A DNA stretch of 64,000 nt. It comes from Rhizomys pruinosus. Taxonomy: Eukaryota; Chordata; Mammalia; Rodentia; Spalacidae. The translations under genes and the position numbers were made by a program. Position 1 is the stretch's first letter. The number at the start of each line of letters is the position of its first letter. The stretch lies in NCBI GenBank assembly GCA_009823505.1, contig VZQC01006311.1, positions 1,497,598-1,561,597 on the forward strand, written 5' to 3'. The notes below the pieces were generated by a model. That model had not been told where the DNA came from. It saw only the letters and a program-made list of their open reading frames with translations, and made no database searches. Positions 12,665-24,371 of the stretch are shown here, in pieces.

Positions 12665-13590
12665 GCATGAATGCAGGGTCAACATGACCATACATACACA
12701 TATACCTGTGCCCATAACCCACACACATATACATATCCATAGACCCCACATCCATATACATGTGTCCATAGACCCTCACATATACATATCCATAGACCCC
12801 CCATCCATATACATGTGTCCATAGACCCCTCACATATACATGTGCCCATAACCCCCTCCCACATACACATATCCATAGACCCCACATCCATATACATGTG
12901 TCCATAGACCCCTCACATATACCTGTGCCCATAACCCACACACATACACATATCCATAGACCCCACATCCATATACATGTGTCCATAGACCCTTCACATA
13001 TACCTGTGCCCATAACCCACACACATACACATATCCATAGACCCCCATCCATATACATGTGTCCATAGACCCCTCACATATACATGTGCCCATAACCCCC
13101 CCACATATACACATATCCATAGACCTCACATCCATATACATGTGTCCACAGACCCTTCACATATACCTGTGCCCATAACCCACACACATACACATATCCA
13201 TAGACCCCATCCATATACATGTGTCCATAGACCCCTCACATATACATGTGCCCATAACCCTCCCACACATACACATATCCATAGACCCCACATCCATATA
13301 CATGTGTCCATAGACCCCCCCATATGTACACATGTTTATAGCCCCCCCACATGTATCCATAGCTCACAGATATACACGTGCCCATAGACCCCAATATACA
13401 TGTGTTCAAAGCTCACATACATACATGTGCTCATAGACTCCCATGTATACATGTGTCCATAGCCAACATACATACATGTGCCCATAGACCTCAACATATA
13501 CACGTGCCTGACTCCCACATTTACACACGCTCATAGCTCACATATGTACATGTGCTCATAGATTCCCATGTATACATGTATCCATAGCTC

Positions 13591-13622
<32 letters not shown>

Positions 13623-13765
13623 CCATGTCCTTAGATCCCCACATATATACATGTTGATACCCCACATATAAACATACCCATAGACCCCCCCATATATAAC
13701 CTGTCCATAGATCCCCACACATATACACATGTGCCCATAGCTCACATATACACATCCCACAGACA
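12665..13765 (+). repeat. Higher-order minisatellite, ~27-bp subunits in an ~81-bp unit
   Basis: Three related ~27 bp subunits alternate: one with 'tatacatgtgtccatagacc', one with 'atatacctgtgcccataacc', one with 'cacatatccatagacccc'. The marker 'tccatatacatgtg' recurs near 12751, 12804, 12887, 12968, 13048, 13131, 13210 and 13292, i.e. mostly 78-83 bp apart. From about 13330 the order breaks down into degenerate single subunits, ending near 13765. Overlapping open frames here are a by-product of the repeat. Confidence 0.92.
13588..13622. repeat. (TA)n microsatellite inside the minisatellite
   Basis: About 30 bp of TA dinucleotides, interrupted by 'tgta', within the degenerate end of the minisatellite. 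Probably slippage on an existing 'acatatata' subunit. Confidence 0.9.
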
Positions 13766-13942
13766 CAGATAGAGAAGGCAGAAGAAATCTGAACAAAAAG
13801 CAGCCATTTGGGGTTCATATAACTATCAAAGCAGGAAAAGGTCAAAATTCCAGGTCTTTCATACCTCCCTTCAAGGACAACTGCTGAGTAGAAACTTGTA
13901 AACAGTAACTAAAAGGCACACCATATTCTCCTGTGGCCTCCT

Positions 13943-14064
13943 GTGCTGTGTGGCTTCAGCTGTCATCTTGACACACTTGGGTAGAGGGAACCCCGGTTTA
14001 GGAATTGGCTTCATTGGATTGGGATAGGACCATTGTTTGTGAGGCATTTTCTCATTTTTTTTTT
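13943..14064 (+). mobile_element. MaLR-like LTR, 5' part (split by insertion)
   Basis: 'gtcatcttgacacacttggg' and 'agagggaaccccggtttag' match the 5' part of the LTRs at 17318 and 25541. The match stops after 'ggcattttctcattttttt' and resumes at 16003 with the same 19 bases. This is the first half of an LTR interrupted by ~1.9 kb. Confidence 0.85.
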
Positions 14065-14065
14065 T

Positions 14066-14380
14066 TATAAAAGGAAGAGTTTATGTGAGCTTACGATTGA
14101 CAGTTCCAGGGAATCAGAGTCCATTGCGTGGGAAGCATGGTGGCCAGGGCTGGAGCAGCAAGCTGAAGGTCACATCTCGAAATGAGCACAGGAAGCAGAG
14201 AGAGCAACTAGAGACCACAAGGATTGTTAAACTCACTAAGCCTGCCCCCAATAACGTACATCCTCTAGCACAGCCACACCTTCTAAGACCTCCAAGAACA
14301 GTGCCACCAACTGGAGACAAAATGTCTGAATACTTAAAGCCTATGAGGGACACTCATTCAAACCACCATAACCTGTCTCA
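14066..14380 (+). repeat. Family C repeat, copy 3, inside the split LTR
   Basis: 'gaagagtttatgtgagctta', 'cacaggaagcagagagagca' and 'cagtgccaccaactggagac' match family C. It sits at the left end of the insertion in the MaLR LTR. Confidence 0.75.
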
Positions 14381-14389
14381 TACTATCCA

Positions 14390-15150
14390 TCTCTCTTGGG
14401 GTCCTACTTCTAATTCATCCTCATGGTTCTTTTCCATTTTCCTTTCTCCTATGGTTATAATGGGATACATACATTTAATGATTTGGATCAGAGGTATGAT
14501 CCACAAATAAGAGATAACATAGGTCACTTGCTTTTCTAAGTCTGTGTTACTTCTCTTATTACAAAAGTTTTTATCATGATTGGTTTAGCTGAAATTTTCT
14601 TGATTTGTCTTTACTGAGTAGAACTTCATCGAGTATGTTTTCATCTTTCATTCATCAGTTGAGAGCCATTTAGCTTGTTTCCATTTCTTAGCTACTGTAG
14701 TAGGATGATTCCATTGGGTAAATGCCAAGGAGTGGTATGACTGCAACATATGGTAGATTCAGTTTTAAGATTTTTAATTCCCCATACTGATGTTCACAAT
14801 GGTTGCATGAGTTTGCAGTTCCCCCAGTAGAGGATGATCCTTCCCCTTTGGCCATATCCACACCATAATTTGGTGTGATTTCTTCTCTTAATCTTAGGCA
14901 CACTGATTGTGATTAAATGAAATATTAAAATTGCATTTATTACATTTTCTAATTACTAAAGGTGAGAAGTTTTTTTTGATATTTTTTTAACATTTTTTTT
15001 ATTGATGCTTTGTGCATTTCATACATCATTTTCCAATTCAGTTCAGGCATAATTCCCTTTCCCTTCCCCCCCACCCCCACCCCAACCAAGATCATGCATT
15101 CTGCCATAACCGTCCTGTATATTTCTTTCAGTTTTTTTTTTTTCATTTTT
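14390..15150 (-). mobile_element. Ancient L1 3'-end fragment, minus strand
   Basis: 'gtttccatttcttagctact', 'gccaaggagtggtatgactg', 'catatggtagattcagtttt' and 'ccccatactgatgttcacaa' followed by 'tttgcagttcccccagta' match the well-known reverse complement of old L1 ORF2-end/3' UTR sequence. T-rich stretches at 14962-15000 and 15131-15150 fit an A-tail on the minus strand. No intact reading frame. Confidence 0.75.
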
Positions 15151-15169
15151 TAGCTATAAGTGATAATCC

Positions 15170-16002
15170 ATGAGTACAAGCATCCTTCATGTAAAACCAA
15201 TTTGCAGGCTGTTGTGCCCAAACCCCCACAGCCCCACCTTCCAGCAGGGGGTGAGGGGTTGTATGTTCAATCAGGTTGATCAAATGAGTGTCCAGACTAC
15301 ATTGCTGTAGTTTCACCATTCACCCCAATCACAGCCCTTACATTCTACCGCGCCCCCTCTTCTGCAGATTATTCCCTAGGCTTAGAAAAGGGGCACAGGT
15401 GGATGAGAAGCAAAACAGTCCACTCTCTCTGGAGCTGTTGTCTTGGACTCTGGTCAATTCTGGCTGTTTCCTTTCATGGGCTGACAGTTTGTCCAGGAAT
15501 AACCTTTCGAGCCTACTAATGAAGCACAAGCAGTTAGATATATAGGTATTTAAACAGCATTAATAGTTATGGTAGGTTACTTTGGTATAGACACATATGT
15601 TTAGATGATATGCAAGAAGAGAGGCGATAAGGCCCTGCTGCTGAAGACCTGACGTTAACATGGGAAAGATGTATTGAGACCACACATACAAGTGTACAGA
15701 TGGCCTCTGGAACACCAGAGAGTGTTACCAAAGGCCACTAAACCAATAAAGCAAATGCGGGTCTCCTTGAGTCAAGCAAGACTCCTCCGTCAGCACCAGC
15801 TACACCTCACCTGCCTGGAAATACTGTGCAGCAGAGGCAGCCATATGCCTGTATATCCCAAATCTAATTGGCTATTGGCTCTCTCCTTGGAGGAATAACC
15901 CATGGCTGATGCCACAAGCTTACATCCTCTACGGGTTAGGAGATGTCATAAGCCACAGTAAGACCCTGTCATATTTAACAGGAAAAAATGTAATTCATGG
16001 AT
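15170..16002. repeat. Family A, rearranged copy with internal inversion
   Basis: 15601-16002 matches family A copy 1 at about 3110-3560 in direct orientation. 15170-15600 matches about 3545-3965 in reverse complement (for example 'ctgcttgtgcttcattagta' reversed against 'agcttgtgctttgttagta'). Read on the minus strand the order is inverted 5' part then normal 3' part, the arrangement made by twin priming during L1-type retrotransposition. Confidence 0.75.
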
Positions 16003-16297
16003 TGGCATTTTCTCATTTTTTTTAATTGAGTGATGTGGGAGGGCGGAGCTCATGGTGGGCAGTGCCACTCCTGGGCAGGTGGACTGTATTATATAAGAAA
16101 GCAGGTTGACACAGCCAGAGGAGCAAGCCAGTAAGCAGCGTTTCCCTATGGGCTGTGCTTCAGCTCCTGCCTCCAGGTTCGTACTCTGACTTCTCTCAGT
16201 GATGAACTGTGACCTGGGAGATGTAAGATAAAATAAACACTTTCCTCACCAAGTTGGTTTTTGTCAGTGTTTTTTCACAGCAATAGAAAGTAAGACA
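16003..16297 (+). mobile_element. MaLR-like LTR, 3' part (5' LTR of the element)
   Basis: Resumes the LTR at 'ggcattttctcattttttt' and continues with 'gtgatgtgggagggcgg', a TATA-like 'tatataagaaagcagg', 'gagcaagccagtaagcag', an AATAAA polyadenylation-type signal ('taaaataaacac') and 'cacagcaatagaaag'. It joins the internal region at about 16298. Confidence 0.85.
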
Positions 16298-17310
16298 GAA
16301 GTAGGTACCAGGGTTGTGGGCTATTGCTGTAAGACAGACCCGATAATGTTGTTATTGGGGGAATTGTGGAAGCGTTTGGAACTTTGGACTGGAAAAGCTA
16401 TTGAGTTCTCAGAGCTCAGTGAGCTGCCGCTGTGGAGCTTGGCGCAGTTATGCTGAAAGAGGTGTAGAATATGGAGCCGGCTCAGGAAGCTTCAAAGGGA
16501 AACAGAGGCTCCATCAGGGCTGTTTGTGTAGAATTAGGAGCTTTTGGAAGTGAAACATTTTGTGCTTTACCGGGACAATCCTTGATGGCTAGCTGGAGCT
16601 GAAAAATCAGCTCTGAGTAACAGGAGACGAGCATCATAGAGGAGAAATCTTCTGGGAAGTGTTTCCTCAGGGTCAGCACACAGAAGATGTGGTCCAGAGG
16701 GTACCCGAGGCTCTATCTCAAGCTGGAAGCCTGACTTGGTACTGCGAAAGAGTCTTCTATATGGTACTGGTTTTGAAGGCATCAAGGGGTCATGGAGAGA
16801 AGCTGAGGCTTTGTACTCTGAGAGCTCAGAGAGCCCATTGGTGAAGGTGCAGCCTGAGTTTCGGTAGAGACCCCAGCATGTTGTAGATGTCAGGGCCATG
16901 TGATGATCACCAAGGGCAGCAGCAGGTGTGGAGTGGAGCTGAGTTGTGTGTGTTGTGGATGGCAGGGTCAGAGAAGTGGAGCTGCCCAAGCCCTTTGGAG
17001 CTCAGAAGATGGTGAGTGAATCCCAAATGTCCAGCTTTCAGATATTTTGGTAGACTGAGGTTATCTCAACTTCACTGATTCTTCCCTTTGAAACAAGACA
17101 GTACTTAAGTTGGTTTGGATTTCACAGGAACCCACAGTTAAGAGACGTTTCAGAGAAACTTTGAATTTTTAAAGTGTTTGAATTTTTGAGGACTGTATGA
17201 CTTTTAAAGTTGTGTTATTTTATGTTGTAATAGTAACATGAGATCTTGAGGATAAGAAAAGGAAAGGTTGTGGTTTAATAGTGAGATGTCTGTGTCAAGT
17301 TGACAAGGGG
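16298..17310 (+). mobile_element. MaLR-like internal region, noncoding
   Basis: Starts 'gaagtaggtaccagggttgt' directly after the LTR and parallels 25947-26703 ('tattgctgt.agacag', 'gaattgtggaag', 'tttggaactttgg.ctgga'). About 1 kb with no sustained reading frame, as expected for MaLR internal sequence. It ends in a purine-rich stretch ('gataagaaaaggaaaggttg') compatible with a polypurine tract before the 3' LTR. Confidence 0.75.
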
Positions 17311-17317
17311 TCAGTTG

Positions 17318-17665
17318 TGCTGGATAGCTTTAGTGTCAACTTGACACAGTTGGGAGGAGGGAACCTCAGCTGGGGAATGTCCTCCATTGGACTGGCCTGT
17401 TGCCATGTCTGTGGGAGGCCCCAGCCCACTGTGGGCGGAGCCACCCCTGGGCAGGTTGTTCTGTATCTTATAAGAAAGCAGGCTGGGCATGAGCCAAGGG
17501 AGCAAGCCAGTGAGCCGCGTGAGCCGCGTTCCTCCATGGCCCGGGCTCCAGCTCCTGCCCTGAGCTCTCGTCTTGGTTTCTTCCATGATCAACTGTAAGC
17601 TGAAGGTGATTAGTAACCCCTTCTTCCCAAATTGTTTTTGGCCAGTGTTTTTTCTCAGCGATGGC
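17318..17665 (+). mobile_element. MaLR-like 3' LTR
   Basis: 'tgctggatagctttagtgtc' then 'aacttgacacagttgggagg', a TATA-like 'ttataagaaagcaggctggg', 'gagcaagccagtgagc' and an LTR-type end 'gccagtgttttttctcagcg'. Paired with the split LTR at 13943/16003 it closes one LTR-internal-LTR element. It contains a small local duplication 'gtgagccgc'. The polyadenylation-type signal is degenerate. Confidence 0.8.
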
Positions 17666-19792
17666 TTGTCTAAGTGACCTGCTGCACACTGTTCTCAGAA
17701 CTCCAACCGCCAGCATGTTTTTACTATTTATACATAGCTATTCTGTTTCTGGGAAAAATGTTCAATAACCAGAGAAACTCCTGCTTCGTTTTTTTCTTCT
17801 TTGGCAGGTACTTATGTAATGGGATAATTTCACCAGAGAAGACCATTCAGGCATAAAATGAAGCCAATAGAAAGTCTTTAGTCAGCTGACAATTACACAC
17901 CAGTTGATGGTATGTAGCACATAGTCACAGTCGGGAGGTGTTTACGTAGAAGAAGCCATATCTGGGAGTGAAAAGTCAAAGTTCCCAAGCGTACAGGTGG
18001 CAAGCCCCTCTAAAAATTCCTATTCTTTAAAAGAAAGCCAAACAGAGTACAGAAGTCACGCAGAATGAGTTAGCGTCTAAGCTACCAGGTGGACCCTGCT
18101 CTGTTCTCAAAACTCCTGCCCCAATTCAGCTGGATTAACCCTTTCTATTATTTCCATGTTGTGAGTTAAGTTTTAACTACTGGGCTCAGCTGGGGCCCCT
18201 ACTATGGCATAGCTGTGAGAAAATTTCAGGAAGAAATGCCTGGGGAGATGCTGCAGGGACATACACGTGCCTTTCTACGAAAGCAGGGAAAGCTGTTTTC
18301 TCAGAGTGAAGTCCATGTAGGGCGTTGCCAAACTGCTCCTGTTCTCTGATGTGTAAGAAAGGGGGAGAGGAGGTGGGAAGAGCGACTGGGTAAGGAGGGG
18401 TCAAAGACAGAGAAGTGGGAGGGAGATGGGAAGAGCGACCAGCGCATCGCCGTCATCTCGCTTGGCACCTTGGCCTGCCAAGGTGAGAATAGTTAATTTC
18501 CCAGAGTGCTCTAGGATACAAGGTTCCTTCACATCATGGCTAGAATGTCTGCATTTAGAATTTTTAAAAACCGGTAATACACATTTTGATATTGAGATTA
18601 CAAAATAACAACAGACACAGCTAAGAATTTTCTGTTTTATTTTTCATTGGTATGAACCACCACGATTTAAAGTGGCTTAGTTTCAAAGAGGGTAAACGTT
18701 CAAATAAGCGTGTCCAATTTAAAATATTCCTACAAATATACAGATCTGATTATGAGAGAAAGACCTCCTCAAGGTGGTATATTTAGTTTGAACAGAGAAA
18801 CAGAATCGATCGGGGCCTCCCTGAGCTGGCTTTGTTTTTCTGGGGTTGTTGAAGAAAAGAGTTACTCTGCCAAGGCTAAACAAGACCCAGAACCGTGTCT
18901 TTGAACCTGAGAACTCTCTAGTGCCCAAATATGATTAAAAACCATCTTGGTTAAGCCCTTTTGATCAGTGTGCGTGTCATAAAACCTGTACTGAGTTCCT
19001 GGCAATTTTACGGTCTTATCTGTGTGGTCCTTTTTCTTGGAAAACGTTCGACAGGATGCTGTCCTGGTGGGGCTGAGTGGAGAAGCAGTGCTTAGTGAAG
19101 GTGAGATCTGCAGAGTTTAAAGCCTCCCCCAGCAGACGCAGGCCATGCTCCTTTCTCATCTCCCCACCAAATGGACTTTCTCAGAAGGAAAAGGGGGAAC
19201 TGGAAGAATGGGCAGGAAGCTGAAGGGTCACTTAGAGCCCATCAGGATGCTCATAGACAAATGCCCGGTGTTGGGCAAGTTTTCTTTACCGAAGACTCTT
19301 AATTGACCCTCACCCACTGAAGTTAGAGCACACAACGGATCTGAGATGTCTCCATTCTATTTATGGCAATGAAGTAGGCCATTATAACAGTTACACATGG
19401 GCAATGAGCACAAAGTTATTGCATAATTTTTCAAAATTTTATGATTGCTTTTCCTATTTCCTCTTAGAATAAAGGCCTGCCTGTGCAGCCTGTGGATGGT
19501 TCAGTGTGTTTTGCCATTTCAGCCAATTTTCATTTATTAGAGACCCACTGGAAGGGGCCTGCAAACAGTCCACAGAACAACGCTGATTGGTAAGACACAG
19601 GTGACCCGCACCATGAAGTGACCTCTGAGATTGTGCTCCTGCCTGTGTTCCCCACTTCCCCCTCCTTGCCTGTGCCTCGATTTGGCAAATGCAGGGACTG
19701 GAAAGAAACCAGATTAATGTCACCACCTTATGATGGGAAGGCTGCAGGAGAAGTCTGGAAGGTGGCGGCTCTGAGATAAAGAACAGCTCCCC
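17666..19792. other. No recognisable feature
   Basis: About 2.1 kb of unique-looking sequence. No SINE, tandem repeat or convincing frame was seen. Overlapping opposite frames at 18710-18928 are short. Confidence 0.5.
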
Positions 19793-19915
19793 GTAGCCCC
19801 AGCTGTCCTGGAACTCACTCTGTAGACCAGGCTGGCCTTGAACTCACAGAGATCCCCCTGCTTCTACCTCCTGAGTGCTAAAATTAAAGGTGTGTGCCAC
19901 CATGCCCTGCTTTTT
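19793..19915 (-). repeat. B1 SINE, minus strand
   Basis: 'gtagaccaggctggccttga', 'actcacagagatccccctgc', 'ctgagtgctaaaattaaagg' and 'tgtgtgccaccatgccctgc' are the reverse complement of B1. The A-tail side is truncated. Confidence 0.9.
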
Positions 19916-20454
19916 TAACCGTAAAAATGATTAACTCCTGTGCTTGCATTTTGGCCTTCTTTCCTGTGCTGTTGCAGGATTCCTTTAACGTATATTGATG
20001 CAAAAGCCCACTGCATACTGAGACTCTTGGGGTCTCCACATTTTATGCCATCAGCCTCATGAAGCTTTTGAAGCTCTGCTGGTTGGTCTCTTGGGCCCCT
20101 GACAGGGCTCCATAGCCTGAACAAAGTTTTCTCAGCTTTTCTCCTGTCAGTAGAATTGACAGAGTCTCCTGAAGAAGTAGCTCCAGTGGTCCTCTCCATA
20201 GTCCCCACCCTCCTAACATCACTCCTTGTATCATCTTCATTGGCTCCCAAGCCCTCCCAGACCTTAGCTATTACTTTATATGCTTCATTAATCATATGTC
20301 AAGGGACACTCACCTGCTACAGCTATTCCACTGTGGTAGCAAATGCGGTCCAGGCTCCATTTTTCCTACATACCTGAGTATCAAACACTGTGCTTGGAAA
20401 AACTCTTTGGACAGTTTGAGACTCCACTTGCCTGATGTTCTCCTCTAGAAAAAA
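19916..20454. other. Unassigned sequence with opposing open frames
   Basis: A 126-codon minus-strand frame (19915-20295) overlaps a 73-codon plus-strand frame (20156-20377). Neither resembles a family I know. The block directly precedes a family A copy and could be part of the same older element. Confidence 0.35.
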
Positions 20455-22065
20455 AATAAAAATAAAAAAGGGGGGATACAGTTACATATTAAACCTTTTT
20501 GTCAAAAACTTTCAATTTAATCTTAAGACTAACTATGGGAAAAGATTTGTATGTTCCCACAGGTCAAAACGTCACCAACTCAAAGGCTGAGAAAGAAAGG
20601 ATACAGCCTTCCATCGTGTAAGTTGTACCAGGAAATACCAGCAGAGAAGTTGACCCATCTTAACACTAAAAGGAAGAAAAGCCTCAGACTGATACAGGCA
20701 TCAAACATCTGAGGACCATAGGTATAACAACTGTTTATAGTGAGTCCTAATGAACTTTACCTTCTAGATGCAGCACAGTTTCAATATGAGAGACCTCCTT
20801 ACCTCTTTTTCATAGAACAAAGAAAAACATGGTGGTAATGAAGTCATCCTCTAACTGTAAATTAGAGCTGACTGTTATAGAAGTAATCTCTTATAAAACT
20901 GGTAAAACTGCTTTCTTTTTTTTTAATTTTTTAATTATTTATTTATTTTTGTAATGTATATGAATGTACTGTCCTGCATGCTGGCTGTGCTGCCAGTGTC
21001 GTGCAAATGCCGCGGATGGTCAGAAGAGGGTGTCGGATTCCCCTGGACACGGGAGTTCTCCTGGGAATTGGAGTTACAGACGGTTCTAGCCGCCATGTGG
21101 GTTGCTGGGATCGAAAACTGGGTCCTTCCTCTGCAATAGCGTCGGTCCTCTTTAACAGCTAGGCTATCCTCCAGCCCCTAAAACTGCTTCGTTTTAATGG
21201 GACAAGAGACATAGGAACTGGAAAAAGGAGTTGTCTCTATGGCAGAACCAAATGAATACGAAAGTCTCTTAAAGGGTCATATGAAGCAAAATATTATTAA
21301 TACAGGAGAGCACTGGATAGCAGCAATGGATTATCCTGCCAAGGAGATGTTTATGCCAGGGGACCCAAGCCCCCCCCCGCCCCAAAAGGTAAGTCTTATG
21401 CGCCTGTAAACTGGGATATTGCAAGAAGAGAGGGGTAACCAGCCCCCCTACTGTCAATTGACCTGATGTAAGCATGGAAGATTGTATCGAGCCACACTTA
21501 CAAGTATACAGTTTGGTCCTCTGGAACGCCAGAGAGTGTTACCAAAGGCCACTGAACCATAAAGCAAATGTTGGTCTCCTTGAGTCAAGCAAGACTCCTC
21601 CACCCAACTTCAGCTAACACCTCACACTGCTCTGGAGATACGTGCCAGTATGGCAGCCATATGTCTATATATCCGCAAATTTTATTTGACATTTTTAATA
21701 GCTCTCTCCTTGGAGGAATACTCAGGATATTGCCACAAGCTTATAGCAGAGAAACTGATCAGAGTCCCAAAACGACAATTGATCATTCCAGACGAAAGTA
21801 ACTGTTTGCTTCTGTCCACCTGTGCCTCGTTTTCTAAGCCTTGAAGGAAACAATCTGCAGAAGAGCGGGGGAGTGTAGAATGTAAGAGCTGATATTGGGG
21901 TGAACAGTAAAACTATGACATATAGAGTCTGGACACTTATTTGATAACTTAGATTGAACATTCAAAGTCCCCCCAGCTGGATGGTTGGGATGCCTTGGGC
22001 TGGTGTGGGCTGGGGCACAACTCCTTGCAAATTGTTTTTATATGAAGGGATGCTTGTACAAAAAA
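20455..22065 (+). repeat. Family A, copy 3 (interrupted by a B2)
   Basis: Begins with an A-run and 'aaaaaggggggatacagtta', then 'tatgttcccacaggtcaaaa', 'gccactgaaccataaagcaa', 'ctccttggaggaatactcag' and 'gcaaattgtttttatatgaa', ending in an A10 run near 22065. More diverged than copies 1 and 2. Interrupted by the B2 at 20914-21178, so this copy predates that SINE. Confidence 0.8.
20914..21178 (-). repeat. B2 SINE, minus strand, nested in family A
   Basis: The reverse complement starts with 'ggggctggaggatagcctag'-type sequence and ends in a T-rich tract on the plus strand. Flanked by an 11-bp target-site duplication 'taaaactgctt' (20903-20913 and 21179-21189), which is family A sequence. Confidence 0.9.
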
Positions 22066-22710
22066 AAAAGGAGCTAGTACTGAAAAGTCCTTAAAGCCAG
22101 TTTTCATGCCAGGCCTGAAGAAGGCCAAGAGCTTGGAGGAAAGATAGTCATTAAAATCCACTCTGTAAGATCTGCAGTTTAAAAAGGTATACTTAAAAAA
22201 TACCATATTTATATAGAGAGGTATTCTAGTAGAGATTTCACACAAATCAAAAATAAACCAATAAGTTAATGGACTTGGATATCTCTGAAGTTACAGTCTA
22301 GTCATATAGCTTTAAAGAACAAAGTGTATATTGGGTAAAATTTATTTAGCAGTTAATCTACTCTGCCCAAGCTTTCTCCACACAGTTTAGGATATTTTAA
22401 GGCCTACTGAAATGTTTAGATTCGTTTAATTTGGGTGTAGGTTTTGGTGAATGGTAATACATTTGAACTAACTGGAATAGAACTGTTACTTGTTTTATTT
22501 AGAATTTGTATTGGTTTAAAGCACACAAAGGGTCTCTATATTTTTCTGAATTAGACAACATCACATTATAACACTCTTTTACTATCGTGGGACAATTTAA
22601 AGGAACTAACTTAAATTTTCCTTCCCAAATAAGTAGCATACAGTCATGAGAAACATTTTGTGTAAATTTAATGAAAGCTATTTATGGGTATGTGTAATAC
22701 AACTTAAGAA
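22066..22710. other. Unassigned AT-rich sequence between two family A copies
   Basis: About 645 bp between direct copies 3 and 2. No similarity elsewhere in the window was seen. It could be internal sequence of a larger element flanked by family A, or unrelated DNA. Confidence 0.4.
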
Positions 22711-24345
22711 TCTATAGGTCAAACATAAAAACCTAAAAAAAAAAAAAAAAAAGGAGGTGGGAGATGGGTAGTATCCTTCTGGGATACAATAGAAACTCTG
22801 TGTTCCAATCCGATTGAAATTTTCAATTTTTAGATCTTGAAACTAACAATGGAGGAGAATTGTATGTTTCCACAGGTAAAAAATACCAATCTAAATGCTG
22901 AAAACGTACAACTTATGCCTGTGCAGGATGAACTGAGGAATGCCCAGAGAGGCTGGCCCATCTGTACATTAAAGAAAGAGGAACCTCAGACTGCCTGAGT
23001 CAACGGACACTGAGCATCTCTCTGAATACTATTGGGGGTAACTGTTTATAAGGGGCCCTAACAAAGTTTAACCTTTCAGATACTGAGAAAACCTTCCTAC
23101 CTCTCCCCTTTATAGGAAAAAAGAAAACATGATGGGAATGAAATCATTCCCTAACTAAAATTAGAGCCAATTAGTTGTAGTTGTAATTTCTTATAAAACA
23201 GTATAACTACCCTTTTTTAATTGACTGATAGGCATAGGAATGTGAAAGGATAATTCTCTATTTTTAGCCAAATTCAATAGTAAAGTGTTTATAAGCTGTG
23301 TAAGTAAAGCCAAAATATAGTACTACAGGAAAGCTCTGACATCAGCATAAATTATTCTGCCTAGGAGAATGTTGGCTAGGGGATTCAAAGGCCCCCCCAA
23401 AATTACAAAGGCCTTTTTGGCCTAAAGTGGGATATATGCAAGGAGAAAGGCAGTAAGTCCCTGTTTTTGAAGACCTGGTGTGAGCATGAAAAAAAGTTAT
23501 GAGACATCACTTGCTAACGTACAACCGGCCTCTGAAATGCCACATAGCATTACCAAAGGCCACTAAGCAATACAGCAAATATTGGTCTCCCTGAGAACAA
23601 GCAAGAATCCTCTGTCAATATCAGCTACACCTCAACAGCCTGGAGATACTGTGGCAACAGTGGCAGCCAGTGGTCTATATTTCCCAAATCGAATTGGCTA
23701 TTAGCTTCTCTCCTTGGAGGAGAACTCACAGCAGAGTTGAAAGCTTATGTCCTCTAGTGGGTAGGAAAGATGTTTATAAGCCACAATAAGAACTTGTCAC
23801 CCTTTATAGGAAACCACAGTTTTCAGATAGCATACCATCCAAGCAGCTGTGTCTATGCTCACAGATTAACTTGACATAATAATTAGTTATGCTTAAATGC
23901 CTGTACATCCATTTGCTTGTGCGTTGGTTAGTATGACTAAAAAGGTATCACGGAAAAGCTGTGTCAACCCATGAAGGGAAAACAAAACCTGACAGACCAG
24001 AGTCCAAAATGACAACTCCAAAGAAGTAGACTGTTTTTTCTCACCCACTTGTGCCCCTTATCCAAAGCCCGGGGAACAAATTGCAGAAGAGGAGGGCATG
24101 TAGAATGTAAGGCTGCAGAGAGATAGGGGTGAATCATGAGAAAAATACAGGAATATAGTCCGACTCCTGATTGATCAACATGCCTGTGCATACAAGCGTC
24201 TCCAACTGGACTATGGGAAACTTGGGTTGTGCAAAATTTGGACATAGAGACTTGCAAAATGCACCAATTAACCTAATTGTACAGCAAACTAAGCAACATC
24301 ATGTATCTGAAAACAACGTGTATAAACCTTAAATAAAACAACAAC
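22711..24345 (+). repeat. Family A, copy 2
   Basis: Collinear with 2413-4095 over its whole length, including the 5' boundary 'tctataggtcaaa', the purine tract 'aaggaggtgggagatgg' and the A-rich tail ('aaataaaacaacaacaac'). Differences are mainly single-base indels and substitutions. Confidence 0.85.
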
Positions 24346-24371
24346 AACAAAAACTACGGTTCTGTGCTTGG

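Noticed and set aside
12564..13387. Overlapping Gly/Tyr/Met- or Thr/His-rich open frames
   Set aside because: Produced by the minisatellite on both strands; no independent coding evidence.
19915..20295. 126-codon minus-strand open frame next to a family A copy as retroviral coding remnant
   Set aside because: No conserved retroviral motif could be seen, and the sequence does not match a family I know. The length is within chance expectation.
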